Assembly: GCA_013823985.1 (NCBI GenBank)
Contig: PNNB01000013.1
Coordinates: forward strand, 62,001-126,000
Origin: Sphingopyxis sp.
Lineage (GTDB): Bacteria; Pseudomonadota; Alphaproteobacteria; Sphingomonadales; Sphingomonadaceae
Direction: 5' to 3'
Length of the DNA stretch: 64,000 nt
In this document: piece after piece, positions 53,933 to 62,896 of the stretch
How the letters are laid out: the number at the start of each line of letters is the position of its first letter
Position numbering within the stretch: position 1 is the first letter of the stretch
The notes under the pieces: generated by a model
The model's input: only the letters and a program-made list of their open reading frames with translations
What the model was told of the DNA's origin: nothing
The model's database searches: none
Position numbers and translations under genes: made by a program

Positions 53933-55327
53933 GTGGCTTTCAACGATTATGTCATTGCCGATATCGGCGAGGCCGATTTTGGCCGTAAAGAAATCAACAT
54001 TGCCGAAACCGAAATGCCTGGCCTCATGGCACTTCGTGAAGAGTTCGGTCCCTCGCAACCCTTGAAGGGCGCGCGGATTGTTGGGTCGCTCCACATGACG
54101 ATCCAGACAGCCGTACTGATCGAAACACTTGTCGCGCTGGGCGCCGACGTGCGTTGGGCGACCTGCAACATCTTTTCCACACAGGACCATGCGGCGGCTG
54201 CGATCGCGGCGCGCGACATTCCCGTATTCGCAGTGAAAGGCGAAAGCCTAGCTGATTATTGGGACTATGTAGGACGCATCTTCGATTGGGGTGACGACAC
54301 CACTGCGAATATCATCCTCGACGACGGCGGGGATGCGACCATGTTCGCCCTTTGGGGCGCCAAGCTGGAGCGCGGCGAAAGCTTTGGTGAACCGGAGAAC
54401 GAAGAAGAAGTGGAATTTCAGCGCGCTCTTAAGGCTTTTGTAGCGGCGAGGCCTGGCTACCTGACCGAAACCGTTCGCAATCTTAAAGGCGTTTCGGAAG
54501 AAACCACGACTGGTGTCCACCGCCTTTACGAAATCGCAAAGAAAGGCGAGCTGCCTTTCCCGGCCATCAACGTCAACGACAGCGTCACCAAGTCGAAGTT
54601 CGACAATCTATATGGATGTAAGGAATCGCTTGTCGACGCTATTCGTCGCGCAACCGACGTCATGCTCGCCGGTAAGGTTGCATGCGTTGCTGGCTTCGGC
54701 GACGTTGGCAAGGGCTCGGCCCAGTCGCTTCGAAATGGCGGTGCGCGCGTAATGGTAACGGAAGTCGATCCGATCTGCGCATTGCAGGCCGCAATGGAAG
54801 GCTTCGAAGTCGTCACCATGGAAGAAGCCGTGACCCGTGCTGACATCTTCTGCACCGCGACCGGCAACGCTGATGTCATCACCGCCGAGCATATGATGAA
54901 CATGAAGCCGATGAGCATTGTGTGCAACATTGGCCACTTCGACAGCGAAATTCAGATATCGGCCTTGTCCAATTATAACTGGACTGAAGTAAAGCCTGGT
55001 ACCGATCTTGTTGAGTTTCCGGACGGCAAGCAAATCATCGTTCTCGCCAAGGGCCGACTGGTTAACCTCGGTTGCGCGACCGGACATCCGAGCTTCGTGA
55101 TGTCGTCAAGCTTTACCAATCAAGTGTTGGCACAGATCGAGCTTTGGACCAACGGCGCGAACTATAAGAACGAAGTCTATGTTCTGCCTAAGCATCTCGA
55201 CGAGAAGGTAGCTATGCTACATCTCGAAAAGCTGGGGGTGAAGCTGACCAAACTCACCGAAAAGCAGGCTAATTATATTGGCGTTTCCACCGAGGGTCCT
55301 TTCAAGCCGGATCATTATCGTTATTGA
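53933..55327 (+). CDS. ahcY: S-adenosylhomocysteinase
   Basis: Hydrolyses S-adenosylhomocysteine to adenosine and homocysteine after methyl transfer. The 464-residue protein is the long form found in proteobacteria. NAD-binding [14 protein letters not shown], the active-site segments [30 protein letters not shown] and the end-motif PFKPDHYRY are complete. The start is a GTG at 53933 after ccggaga. I looked for a SAH riboswitch in the 98 bases upstream and saw none. Confidence 0.97.
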   Translation: MAFNDYVIADIGEADFGRKEINIAETEMPGLMALREEFGPSQPLKGARIVGSLHMTIQTAVLIETLVALGADVRWATCNIFSTQDHAAAAIAARDIPVFAVKGESLADYWDYVGRIFDWGDDTTANIILDDGGDATMFALWGAKLERGESFGEPENEEEVEFQRALKAFVAARPGYLTETVRNLKGVSEETTTGVHRLYEIAKKGELPFPAINVNDSVTKSKFDNLYGCKESLVDAIRRATDVMLAGKVACVAGFGDVGKGSAQSLRNGGARVMVTEVDPICALQAAMEGFEVVTMEEAVTRADIFCTATGNADVITAEHMMNMKPMSIVCNIGHFDSEIQISALSNYNWTEVKPGTDLVEFPDGKQIIVLAKGRLVNLGCATGHPSFVMSSSFTNQVLAQIELWTNGANYKNEVYVLPKHLDEKVAMLHLEKLGVKLTKLTEKQANYIGVSTEGPFKPDHYRY

Positions 55328-55353
55328 TCTACATGATTCTGGTATCGGAGAAG

Positions 55354-55382
55354 CCCGCTGCGGAAACGCAGCGGGTTTTTTT
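55354..55382 (+). terminator. Rho-independent terminator after ahcY
   Basis: cccgctgcg-gaaa-cgcagcggg followed by seven T; a perfect 9-bp stem with a GAAA loop. Confidence 0.93.
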
Positions 55383-55444
55383 GTTGCGCCGCGTCGCCTT
55401 TCGGGCATTAGAAAATCTGTGAAAGTGCAAAGGACAGCGAACAA

Positions 55445-57805
55445 ATGACGGGCGACGGCCTGCCAATTACATTGATAGGCTTTTTGATGGCGCTGTGGCT
55501 CGTTGGAGCTACGGTCGCTATATGGATTGGCTTTTCTTTGCGTAGGCGTTCGCAAAAAATATTGCGGCAGACATCCCGATTGGCCCGTTTATTAGAGACC
55601 GCACCTGCGTTCCCGGTAGTGGTAAAAGGCGACGGACGGATCGAAGCCGCTGACAGATTTTCGCGATTGATGGGGCTGCCTGCGGCCGCAGCGTCATTGT
55701 CGGATCTTGGAGAACGAAGTGAAGGGGGATTGAGTGGTCCGGATCTCGCCCTTCTAGAGGAGAAGGTTCGCGAGACACAAAGGACGGGCAAAGACTTTGT
55801 TCTACCGCTGGCGATTACCGGATCGCCACGTCGTCTGCTTGTCATGGGTCAGATTGCCGATACCGTGATCTATCCGAATGGAGCGGCGTTACTTTGGTTT
55901 TTTGACTCCACCGAAAGCCTACGCGAACTAGAAGCGCGGACTGCAGAGTCCGAAAAGGCAAAGGCCGCTTTTGCAGCATTAGCCGGCCTGATTGAATCCG
56001 CACCTTTACCAATGTGGCATCGCAGTCCAGATATGTCGCTCAATTTTGTGAACCAAGCGTATGTTGATGCAGTCGGAGCTTCGGATGGTTTTCAGGTCGT
56101 GCAGGATGGCATCGAATTACTAGAGCCCGAAAATGGCAAAACTGCTGCGGCTTACGCGGCCGATGCAATGGAGACCGGCCAGAAAACAGAGCGAATTGTG
56201 TCTGCAACTTTGGGGGCAGAACGACGGCAATTGCGTGTCTTTGACATTCCGCTTGGAGCGGACGGGGCATCGGGTGTTGCGGGAATGGCTATAGACGTTC
56301 AGGACTTAACTGCGGCGCGGAGCGAGTTCCGACAATTATCCGATGCGCAACGGCATCTTTTGAACATGATGTCGGCTGGCGTTGTGCAATTCGGGTCGGA
56401 TTACTCCCTTATTTTTGCGAATCTTCCTTTTCAGAGGCTATTTGCTTTTCGCGATCAGTGGTTGACCGAAAAGCCGGAATTCGCGCGGGTGCTTGACCGA
56501 ATGAGGGAAAATGGCAAGCTTCCGGAAGTTCGGGACTTTCCGGCATGGCGTGGTGAGAGGGAAAACTGGTTCCGGAATCCCGAGCCAAGCGAGGAAAACT
56601 GGTTGTTGCCGGATGGTACGCATTTGCGTGTGTTGGCGCAACCTGTACCCGATGGCGGATTGTTACTGATATTCGAGGACAGAACCGAGCAAGCGCAATT
56701 GGCGAGTGCGCGAGATATTCTGCTGCGGGTCAGGACGGCAACATTCGACAATCTCTTCGAGGCGATTGCTGTTTTTGCAGCCGATGGTCGTCTTAGTATC
56801 TGGAACCGTTTGTTTGCCGAAATTTGGGGTCTTCCCGACGAGATTTTGATCCGGCATCCGCGCCTCGACGAGATACTGCCGTTGATGTCCAAACATCTCA
56901 AAAAGCAATCACAGATTTCCATCATCGGCGAACTGGTGCGGATGACGACCGCCAATCGGGAGCAGCGCCGCAGCAAAGCGGTTTTTGCGGATGAGCGGAT
57001 ATTCCAGATTGCGACTATTCCGCTTCCCGACGGAAATGCGCTCTTCACTATGCTGGATATGTCCGACAGCCTGAAGATCGAACAAGCGTTGCGGGACCGT
57101 AATGCGGCGTTGCAGGAGGCGGATGGCATCAAGGCCAAGTTCCTTGCCAATATGAGCTACGAGTTCCGGACGCCGTTGACGTCGATCAGCGGCTTTGCGG
57201 ATCTATTGAAGGCGGGAGTGGCCGGGGAACTTAATGGGCAGGCGTTGGAATATGTCGATGCGATCCTGACTTCGGCTGAGCGGTTGTCGGAACAGATCAA
57301 CACAGTGCTTGATTACAGCCAGAGTGAAGCCGGAGCCATGCCGATTGCTCGGGAGAAAGTCGACGTTCGGACCCTACTTGTTAATTCGGCTGAAGCTAAA
57401 ACAGCTTTTGCCAAAGAACGAGGGGTCGCGCTTCATCTCCATCTGGATGAGGCAAAAGGGCTGTTTTCCTTGGATTCCAAGCGGATCGGACAAGCGGTGG
57501 GGCAAATTATTGATAATGCAATTCGTTATCATAAAGAGGGTGGCGAAGTCCTCCTGTTCGCCCGTACGAGCAAGGACCAGCTTGAGATCATCATATCCGA
57601 CAATGGTCCCGGCATCAGTGAGGAAAATCAGAAAATCGTCCAGGGCGACGGCAAGAAGGTGTTGCAGCTAACTGATGATCCCATTTTGCAAGGGCTCGGC
57701 CTGCCGCTCGCCAAACAATTGATCGAAACGCATCACGGCACCTTCCGCATCGAGTCCAAGCCGGGCGAAGGCTCCACCATCATTATGACCATCCCGAGCC
57801 GATGA
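55445..57805 (+). CDS. divL: DivL-type tyrosine (pseudo)histidine kinase
   Basis: Membrane-anchored sensor protein with one N-terminal helix (LIGFLMALWLVGATVAIWIGF), several PAS-like segments between about 50 and 540, a dimerisation domain and a Bergerat ATPase. The H-box reads MSYEFRTPL: Y572 replaces the phospho-histidine, the hallmark of DivL, which in Caulobacter regulates the CckA-ChpT-CtrA pathway. ATP-binding boxes remain (QIIDNAIRYH, SDNGPGI, GLGLPLAKQ). 786 residues is close to Caulobacter DivL (about 770). The stop overlaps tsaE (ATGA), a conserved neighbour of divL in alphaproteobacteria. Confidence 0.93.
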   Translation: MTGDGLPITLIGFLMALWLVGATVAIWIGFSLRRRSQKILRQTSRLARLLETAPAFPVVVKGDGRIEAADRFSRLMGLPAAAASLSDLGERSEGGLSGPDLALLEEKVRETQRTGKDFVLPLAITGSPRRLLVMGQIADTVIYPNGAALLWFFDSTESLRELEARTAESEKAKAAFAALAGLIESAPLPMWHRSPDMSLNFVNQAYVDAVGASDGFQVVQDGIELLEPENGKTAAAYAADAMETGQKTERIVSATLGAERRQLRVFDIPLGADGASGVAGMAIDVQDLTAARSEFRQLSDAQRHLLNMMSAGVVQFGSDYSLIFANLPFQRLFAFRDQWLTEKPEFARVLDRMRENGKLPEVRDFPAWRGERENWFRNPEPSEENWLLPDGTHLRVLAQPVPDGGLLLIFEDRTEQAQLASARDILLRVRTATFDNLFEAIAVFAADGRLSIWNRLFAEIWGLPDEILIRHPRLDEILPLMSKHLKKQSQISIIGELVRMTTANREQRRSKAVFADERIFQIATIPLPDGNALFTMLDMSDSLKIEQALRDRNAALQEADGIKAKFLANMSYEFRTPLTSISGFADLLKAGVAGELNGQALEYVDAILTSAERLSEQINTVLDYSQSEAGAMPIAREKVDVRTLLVNSAEAKTAFAKERGVALHLHLDEAKGLFSLDSKRIGQAVGQIIDNAIRYHKEGGEVLLFARTSKDQLEIIISDNGPGISEENQKIVQGDGKKVLQLTDDPILQGLGLPLAKQLIETHHGTFRIESKPGEGSTIIMTIPSR

Positions 57806-58233
57806 TACTGAAGACCGAAGAAGAAATGCGCGCTTTCGGCCGGAAGTTGTCCGCTCAGCTGCGCGCGGGCGACTGGATATCCATCGACGGTTCCTTAGGT
57901 GCCGGTAAAACAGTGCTGTGCGCCGGAATCTTGCAGGGTCTCGGTTTCAGCGGCGAAGTCGCAAGCCCGTCCTATGCTATCGTGCATCAATATGAACCCC
58001 CCGAAGTATCGATTGCCGTCGCCCATGCCGATTTGTATCGGTTGGAAGGTGTTGCCGATCTGGAGGAACTCGGCCTCGCCGAAGAGCGTTCTGACCGGAT
58101 CACCTTGGTAGAATGGGCGGGCCGGGCAGGTGCCGGATACACAGTGCCAACGCTCTCGATTGAGATACAGCCTCAGCCGGACGGTTCCCGTGCGGTATAT
58201 ATGAAAATGGAAGAGAATGACGCAACCGATTGA
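57802..58233 (+). CDS. tsaE: tRNA t6A biosynthesis ATPase TsaE
   Basis: Helps the TsaB-TsaD complex make threonylcarbamoyl-A37 in tRNA. The P-loop GSLGAGKT is at residues 30-37, and PSYAIVHQYEPP and VEWAGR are family motifs. 143 residues. MtaB (33-34 kb) adds a methylthio group to the same modified base. It overlaps divL by four bases and the next gene by 17. Confidence 0.94.
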   Translation: MILKTEEEMRAFGRKLSAQLRAGDWISIDGSLGAGKTVLCAGILQGLGFSGEVASPSYAIVHQYEPPEVSIAVAHADLYRLEGVADLEELGLAEERSDRITLVEWAGRAGAGYTVPTLSIEIQPQPDGSRAVYMKMEENDATD

Positions 58234-59209
58234 CCCTGTCATGCCCGCGGGGCTGGATGAATTTCTGCACCAGACAGGCTGGAGTGCCGCACGTGTGTAT
58301 CCCATGCCTGGCGACGCTTCTTTTCGCCGCTATTTCCGGGTGTCGCACTCCGAAAAAGGGAATGCCATTTTGATGGACGCCCCGCCGCCGCATGAAGATC
58401 CCAAACCTTTCATCGATGTCGCCCAATATCTGACCGGACAAGGATTTCGCGCGCCGATTATATATGGGCACGATCTGAAACGCGGGTTCGTACTTATTGA
58501 AGATTTCGGCGACCGCAGGATGCGCGAGCATCTGGATGAACGCCCGTCGGATGAGACGAAAATCTACAAGCAGGCGATCGATACCATCATTGCGCTGTCG
58601 AAAAGTACACGTGCGGACTTGCCGCCTTACGACGAAGCAGTCTATTTGCGCGAAGTTCGCTTGCTGGCGGAGTGGTATATGCCCGCCATGCGGCTCGATT
58701 TTGATCCTGCCGAATTTGACCGCATATGGAGCGAAGCGCTCTCACCAATTGCGGACGCGCATATTGTAACGGTCCTGCGCGATTATCACGCCGAAAATGT
58801 TATGCTCCTCGACGATGGAGAACAGGGTCTGATCGATTTTCAGGACGCCTTGATTGGGCATCCCGCCTACGATCTCGTATCGCTGCTGCAAGATGCACGC
58901 CGAGAGGTCTCTGCGGAACTGGAGGCGGAAATGCTGGAGCACTATATCCAGAAGGCCCGTCCGGGCGACGATTTCCGTTATCATTATGCGTTGGTCGGTG
59001 CGCAACGGAATACCAAGATTATCGGCATCTTTACCCGGCTGTGGAAGCGCGATGGAAAGCTGCGGTATCTCGATTTCTTACCGCGTATGTGGACGTTGCT
59101 CGAACGCGATCTGGATCATCCCCAACTCGCACCGCTGAAAAGCTGGTTCGACACGCATATTCCGCACGAGGTTCGCCGTATTCCTCCCAATATGCTGGCG
59201 CCGGAATGA
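58217..59209 (+). CDS. amgK: N-acetylmuramate/N-acetylglucosamine kinase AmgK
   Basis: An aminoglycoside-phosphotransferase-fold kinase that phosphorylates the anomeric carbon of MurNAc and GlcNAc in peptidoglycan recycling. 330 residues. The phosphotransfer loop is LRDYHAENVMLL and the metal-binding motif is LIDFQDALIGHPAYDLVSLLQDARR. The identification rests on the coupled downstream murU gene (ATGA overlap), as in Pseudomonas and Caulobacter. Other substrates are possible but less likely. Confidence 0.88.
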   Translation: MTQPIDPVMPAGLDEFLHQTGWSAARVYPMPGDASFRRYFRVSHSEKGNAILMDAPPPHEDPKPFIDVAQYLTGQGFRAPIIYGHDLKRGFVLIEDFGDRRMREHLDERPSDETKIYKQAIDTIIALSKSTRADLPPYDEAVYLREVRLLAEWYMPAMRLDFDPAEFDRIWSEALSPIADAHIVTVLRDYHAENVMLLDDGEQGLIDFQDALIGHPAYDLVSLLQDARREVSAELEAEMLEHYIQKARPGDDFRYHYALVGAQRNTKIIGIFTRLWKRDGKLRYLDFLPRMWTLLERDLDHPQLAPLKSWFDTHIPHEVRRIPPNMLAPE

Positions 59210-59934
59210 GCCGTCATGTGAACACCGCCATGATCATGGCGGCGGGCAAGGGGACCCGGATGATGCCGTTAACGGCGGACCGGCCCAAGCCACTGGTTGC
59301 CGTCGCGGGCACCGCTTTGCTCGATCATGTGCTCGACCATCTGCGCGACGCCGGCGTCGGCCAGATCGTCATCAACGCTCACTATCGTGCCTCCCAGGTG
59401 GAAGACCACATGGCCGAACATGCTGCGGATTTTGAGGTCTCCATATCGGACGAGCGTGAATTGCTGTTGGATACAGGTGGAGGGCTGGTTCGTGCCCTGC
59501 CGCTGATTCCCGACGACCCCTTCATTTGTGTCAACGCCGACAATTGGTGGACCGATGACGGTGAAAACGCCTTCACCCGGTTGATGGCGGCTTGGGACGA
59601 CGATGCCATGGACGTCCTTATGTTGCTGATCCCCTTTGCCGAGGCAAATAATACACAAGGGCAGGGCGATTTTGATCTGGATTCGGATGGTCGGCTGTCC
59701 CGCCGGAAACCTGATCAGCAAGCTGCCTATGTCTGGACTGGAATCCAGATGCTGTCCAAACGCCTCATCATTGATCCGCCGGGCGACGTCTTTTCTACCA
59801 ATGTCTTTTGGGATCGCGCCATTGCGAAGGGTCGTTGCTTCGGTTTGGTGCATCACGGCCTGTGGTTTGATGTCGGATATCCCGATGCGATCGCTGCAAC
59901 AGAGGCGAAATTGATGAGCCATGCAAAGCGTTGA
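59206..59934 (+). CDS. murU: N-acetylmuramate-1-phosphate uridylyltransferase MurU
   Basis: Converts MurNAc-1-phosphate to UDP-MurNAc, bypassing the fosfomycin-sensitive route. The sugar-nucleotidyltransferase motif is MAAGKGTRMMPLTADRPKPL, and later motifs are NADNWW and WFDVGYPDA. 242 residues. The start ATG at 59206 overlaps the amgK stop; in-frame readings further upstream are shadows of amgK. Its last 14 bases overlap addB. Confidence 0.9.
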   Translation: MSRHVNTAMIMAAGKGTRMMPLTADRPKPLVAVAGTALLDHVLDHLRDAGVGQIVINAHYRASQVEDHMAEHAADFEVSISDERELLLDTGGGLVRALPLIPDDPFICVNADNWWTDDGENAFTRLMAAWDDDAMDVLMLLIPFAEANNTQGQGDFDLDSDGRLSRRKPDQQAAYVWTGIQMLSKRLIIDPPGDVFSTNVFWDRAIAKGRCFGLVHHGLWFDVGYPDAIAATEAKLMSHAKR

Positions 59935-62896
59935 ACCCGCTCTTCGGACGACACGCGTCTTCACAGTTCCGCTAGGCTCGGATTTTTGCGACTCAACGGT
60001 TGGTTTTATTCTGCAAAATTGCGGAGATGATCCGCTCGCCATAACGCAGATGACGGTGTTGTTGCCCAACAACCGCGCAATAAAGGCAATGACCGAGGCA
60101 TTTGTGCGCACTGTCTCGCCCGGCTTGCTGCTGCCGAAAATGGTGGCGATCGGTGACCTTGCCCTAGACGAGGCGCTGGGGCCGATTTTGGACCCGCTGT
60201 CCGACGATGATGTGGTCTGGCCCGTCATCAGCCCCGCAAGCCGCATACTCTTGCTTGCCGATCTGGTGGTGCAGAACCGGCCTGCGGGGCAATCCGTCAC
60301 CACCGCGGAATCCTTGCGCCTCGCCCGCAAATTGGCGGAAATGATAGATGAACTGGAAATCGAGCAGGTCGATTTTGAACAGCTAAAGTCGGTAGAAGCG
60401 GTGGTCGACCTACCGGATCATTGGCGCAGTGCCTATGGGCAGATCAGCGAGATTATCCCTGCGTACCGGACTGAGCTTGCCAGCCGTAAGCTGCTTGGGT
60501 CTGCCGAACGCAGAAATATTTTGCTGGGCAGGCTGGAACAGCGTTTGCGCGAAAATCCGCCAACGTCGCCCTTGATTGCCGCAGGTATCACAACATCGGC
60601 CATTGCGGTGTCCAACCTGTTGCGCAGGATTGCCCGGCTTCCCAATGGATCGGTGATCCTACCGGGCGTGGACCTGAATATGCCCGAGGCGGATTGGGAT
60701 GCGTTGCGTCCGCCGAAAATCGAAGATGGCGCACCTAAGCCACCTCGCAATGCGGAGGTGCATCCGCAATTTCATCTGCGGCTATTGCTTGATCGCATGG
60801 CAATAGCGCGGGACGAAGTTGCTCCGGTTACGGCCGGCGCTACCTCTGACATTACCGACAGCATCACCGATATTTTCTGTCTTCCCGAACGTAGCACACA
60901 TTGGCGCGCACTTCCGACCAACCGAAAAAGGCTGGAACATGTACGTTTGATAGAAGCCGAGGACAGTGCGCAGGAAGCGAAAATTATCGCGGTCCATATT
61001 CGGCAACGGCTTGAACAGCCCGGACAACGCACCGCCGTTATTACCCCCGATCGTGAAATTGCGGCGCGGGTCGCGTCCCAGTTGCGCCGCTGGGGCATTT
61101 CCGTGGATGACAGTGCGGGCAAGCCTTTGCTGCAGTCGCCGGAAGGAGCCTTGTTTCTAGGGCTGGCAAATGCCGTAGCGCGCCGTTTTTCCGCAACCGA
61201 CATTTTGGAGATTGCGAAGCACCCGCTTGTCCGCATGAAAATGGATCGGCTGGAATGGTTGAATCAGGCTCGATCGCTCGATGCCCGCGTGCGGGGACCA
61301 AATGTTGGCGTCGGCATTTTTGCTTTTTCAGATGAAATTGCCAAGGCGGCGGATGACGCACTCAACCTGTGGTGGACAGACTATAGCGCCCAGCTCTCAT
61401 TGTTGGACGATGGTGCAAAGGGCGGGCTGGTTGCTGCGCTTGACGCCATGAAGAGGGTCGCCGACACATTGACGGACGGACAAATATGGAAGGGTGCCGC
61501 AGGCCGGGAGCTGGCACGGGCCTTGGCCGAACTGGGCGAGTGCAACCTGTCCGCCATTCCGATGGACGACAGCAGCGCATTACCGGCTATTGTGACTGAA
61601 CTGCTATCCGGTGCTGTTGTACGGCCGCCCTATGGTGGCCATCCGAGGGTCGCCATTTACGGCTTGCTGGAGGCTCGTTTGCAACAGGCGGACCTTGTGA
61701 TCTGTGCTGGCCTCAACGAAACGGTCTGGCCGCAAATTGCACAGCCTGACCCATGGCTGGCCCCGGCGATCCGTCGCCATTTGGGTCTGGCAACATTGGA
61801 CCGCAATGTCGGCCTTTCGGCGCATGATCTGGCGACCGCACTCGGCGCAAAAGATGTAGTGTTGACCCGGGCGCGTCGTGATCGAGGGGGGCCAGGCGTG
61901 GCATCGCGTTTCCTTCTGCGGATGCGCGCCTATCTGGGCGAAGCATTGCAGCAAGATGAGACGACGCCGCAACTTGCCGCGCTATTGGACGATGTACGTG
62001 AAAAGCTGCAATTCGCGCCACGACCCCAACCCATGCCAACTGCGGAGCAACGGCGCGTCGGCATTTCGGTGACCGATTTCGACCAGCTCAAGTCCGACCC
62101 TTATTCCTTTTATGCCAAGCGCGTTTTGCGGTTGCGTCCTATGGACCCGGTTGATGCTGAACCTGACCATAAATGGCGCGGCATTCTTGTGCATGACATA
62201 TTGGAAAAATGGTTCCGCGATGACAAATGCGCCCCGGAAAAGTTGATTGCACGGGCTGAGGACCTGCTGACAAACGGCGCGCTTGACCCCATCCTTCGGA
62301 CACTCTGGCAGCCCCGTATTGCAGACGGGCTGCGCTGGATTGCCGAGCAAACGCAAAAGCTGCGCGACGAGGATGGCCGGCAGTTGCTGATCGCGGAAGA
62401 GAAGGGATCGTTTGAGCTTTCAGGCATAACCGTTACCGGCCGCGCCGACCGTATCGATGCCGCTGCCGATGGCAGTCTGATCATTATGGACTATAAAACT
62501 GGAGGATCGCCGAAACCGAAGCAGATTAATGCGGGCTTTGCATTACAATTGGGGCTGATCGGCTTGATGGCGGAACGCGGAGCTATAAAAGGTGTACGCG
62601 GCGAAGCACTGGGCTTCGAATATTGGAGCTTGGGCAAAGACCGGAATCGCGGCGGCTTCGGATATATTGCCCATGCGACCGCGACAAAGGCCAGCGACAA
62701 AAAGAAAGCTGCCGATGAGTTCGTTGCCTTCATCACGCGTCAGGCCGAAGAAGCATTGAACAAATGGATATTAGGCGCTGAGCCTTTTACGGCAAAGCTC
62801 CATCCCGAATATTCTAATTATGCTGACTATGACCAATTGATGCGCCTGCAAGAATGGGATGGTCGACAGTCGATTGCCGAGGCGGACGGCGCATGA
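59921..62896 (+). CDS. addB: AddB, double-strand break repair nuclease subunit
   Basis: Partner of AddA in the helicase-nuclease that processes DNA ends for RecA, the alphaproteobacterial counterpart of RecBCD. 991 residues. An inactive helicase-like N-terminal half (LPNNRAIKAMTEAFV; no canonical Walker A) leads to a C-terminal RecB-type nuclease with GRADRIDAAADGSLIIMDYKTGG holding the catalytic D and K. The stop overlaps addA (ATGA). Confidence 0.93.
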   Translation: MQSVEPALRTTRVFTVPLGSDFCDSTVGFILQNCGDDPLAITQMTVLLPNNRAIKAMTEAFVRTVSPGLLLPKMVAIGDLALDEALGPILDPLSDDDVVWPVISPASRILLLADLVVQNRPAGQSVTTAESLRLARKLAEMIDELEIEQVDFEQLKSVEAVVDLPDHWRSAYGQISEIIPAYRTELASRKLLGSAERRNILLGRLEQRLRENPPTSPLIAAGITTSAIAVSNLLRRIARLPNGSVILPGVDLNMPEADWDALRPPKIEDGAPKPPRNAEVHPQFHLRLLLDRMAIARDEVAPVTAGATSDITDSITDIFCLPERSTHWRALPTNRKRLEHVRLIEAEDSAQEAKIIAVHIRQRLEQPGQRTAVITPDREIAARVASQLRRWGISVDDSAGKPLLQSPEGALFLGLANAVARRFSATDILEIAKHPLVRMKMDRLEWLNQARSLDARVRGPNVGVGIFAFSDEIAKAADDALNLWWTDYSAQLSLLDDGAKGGLVAALDAMKRVADTLTDGQIWKGAAGRELARALAELGECNLSAIPMDDSSALPAIVTELLSGAVVRPPYGGHPRVAIYGLLEARLQQADLVICAGLNETVWPQIAQPDPWLAPAIRRHLGLATLDRNVGLSAHDLATALGAKDVVLTRARRDRGGPGVASRFLLRMRAYLGEALQQDETTPQLAALLDDVREKLQFAPRPQPMPTAEQRRVGISVTDFDQLKSDPYSFYAKRVLRLRPMDPVDAEPDHKWRGILVHDILEKWFRDDKCAPEKLIARAEDLLTNGALDPILRTLWQPRIADGLRWIAEQTQKLRDEDGRQLLIAEEKGSFELSGITVTGRADRIDAAADGSLIIMDYKTGGSPKPKQINAGFALQLGLIGLMAERGAIKGVRGEALGFEYWSLGKDRNRGGFGYIAHATATKASDKKKAADEFVAFITRQAEEALNKWILGAEPFTAKLHPEYSNYADYDQLMRLQEWDGRQSIAEADGA

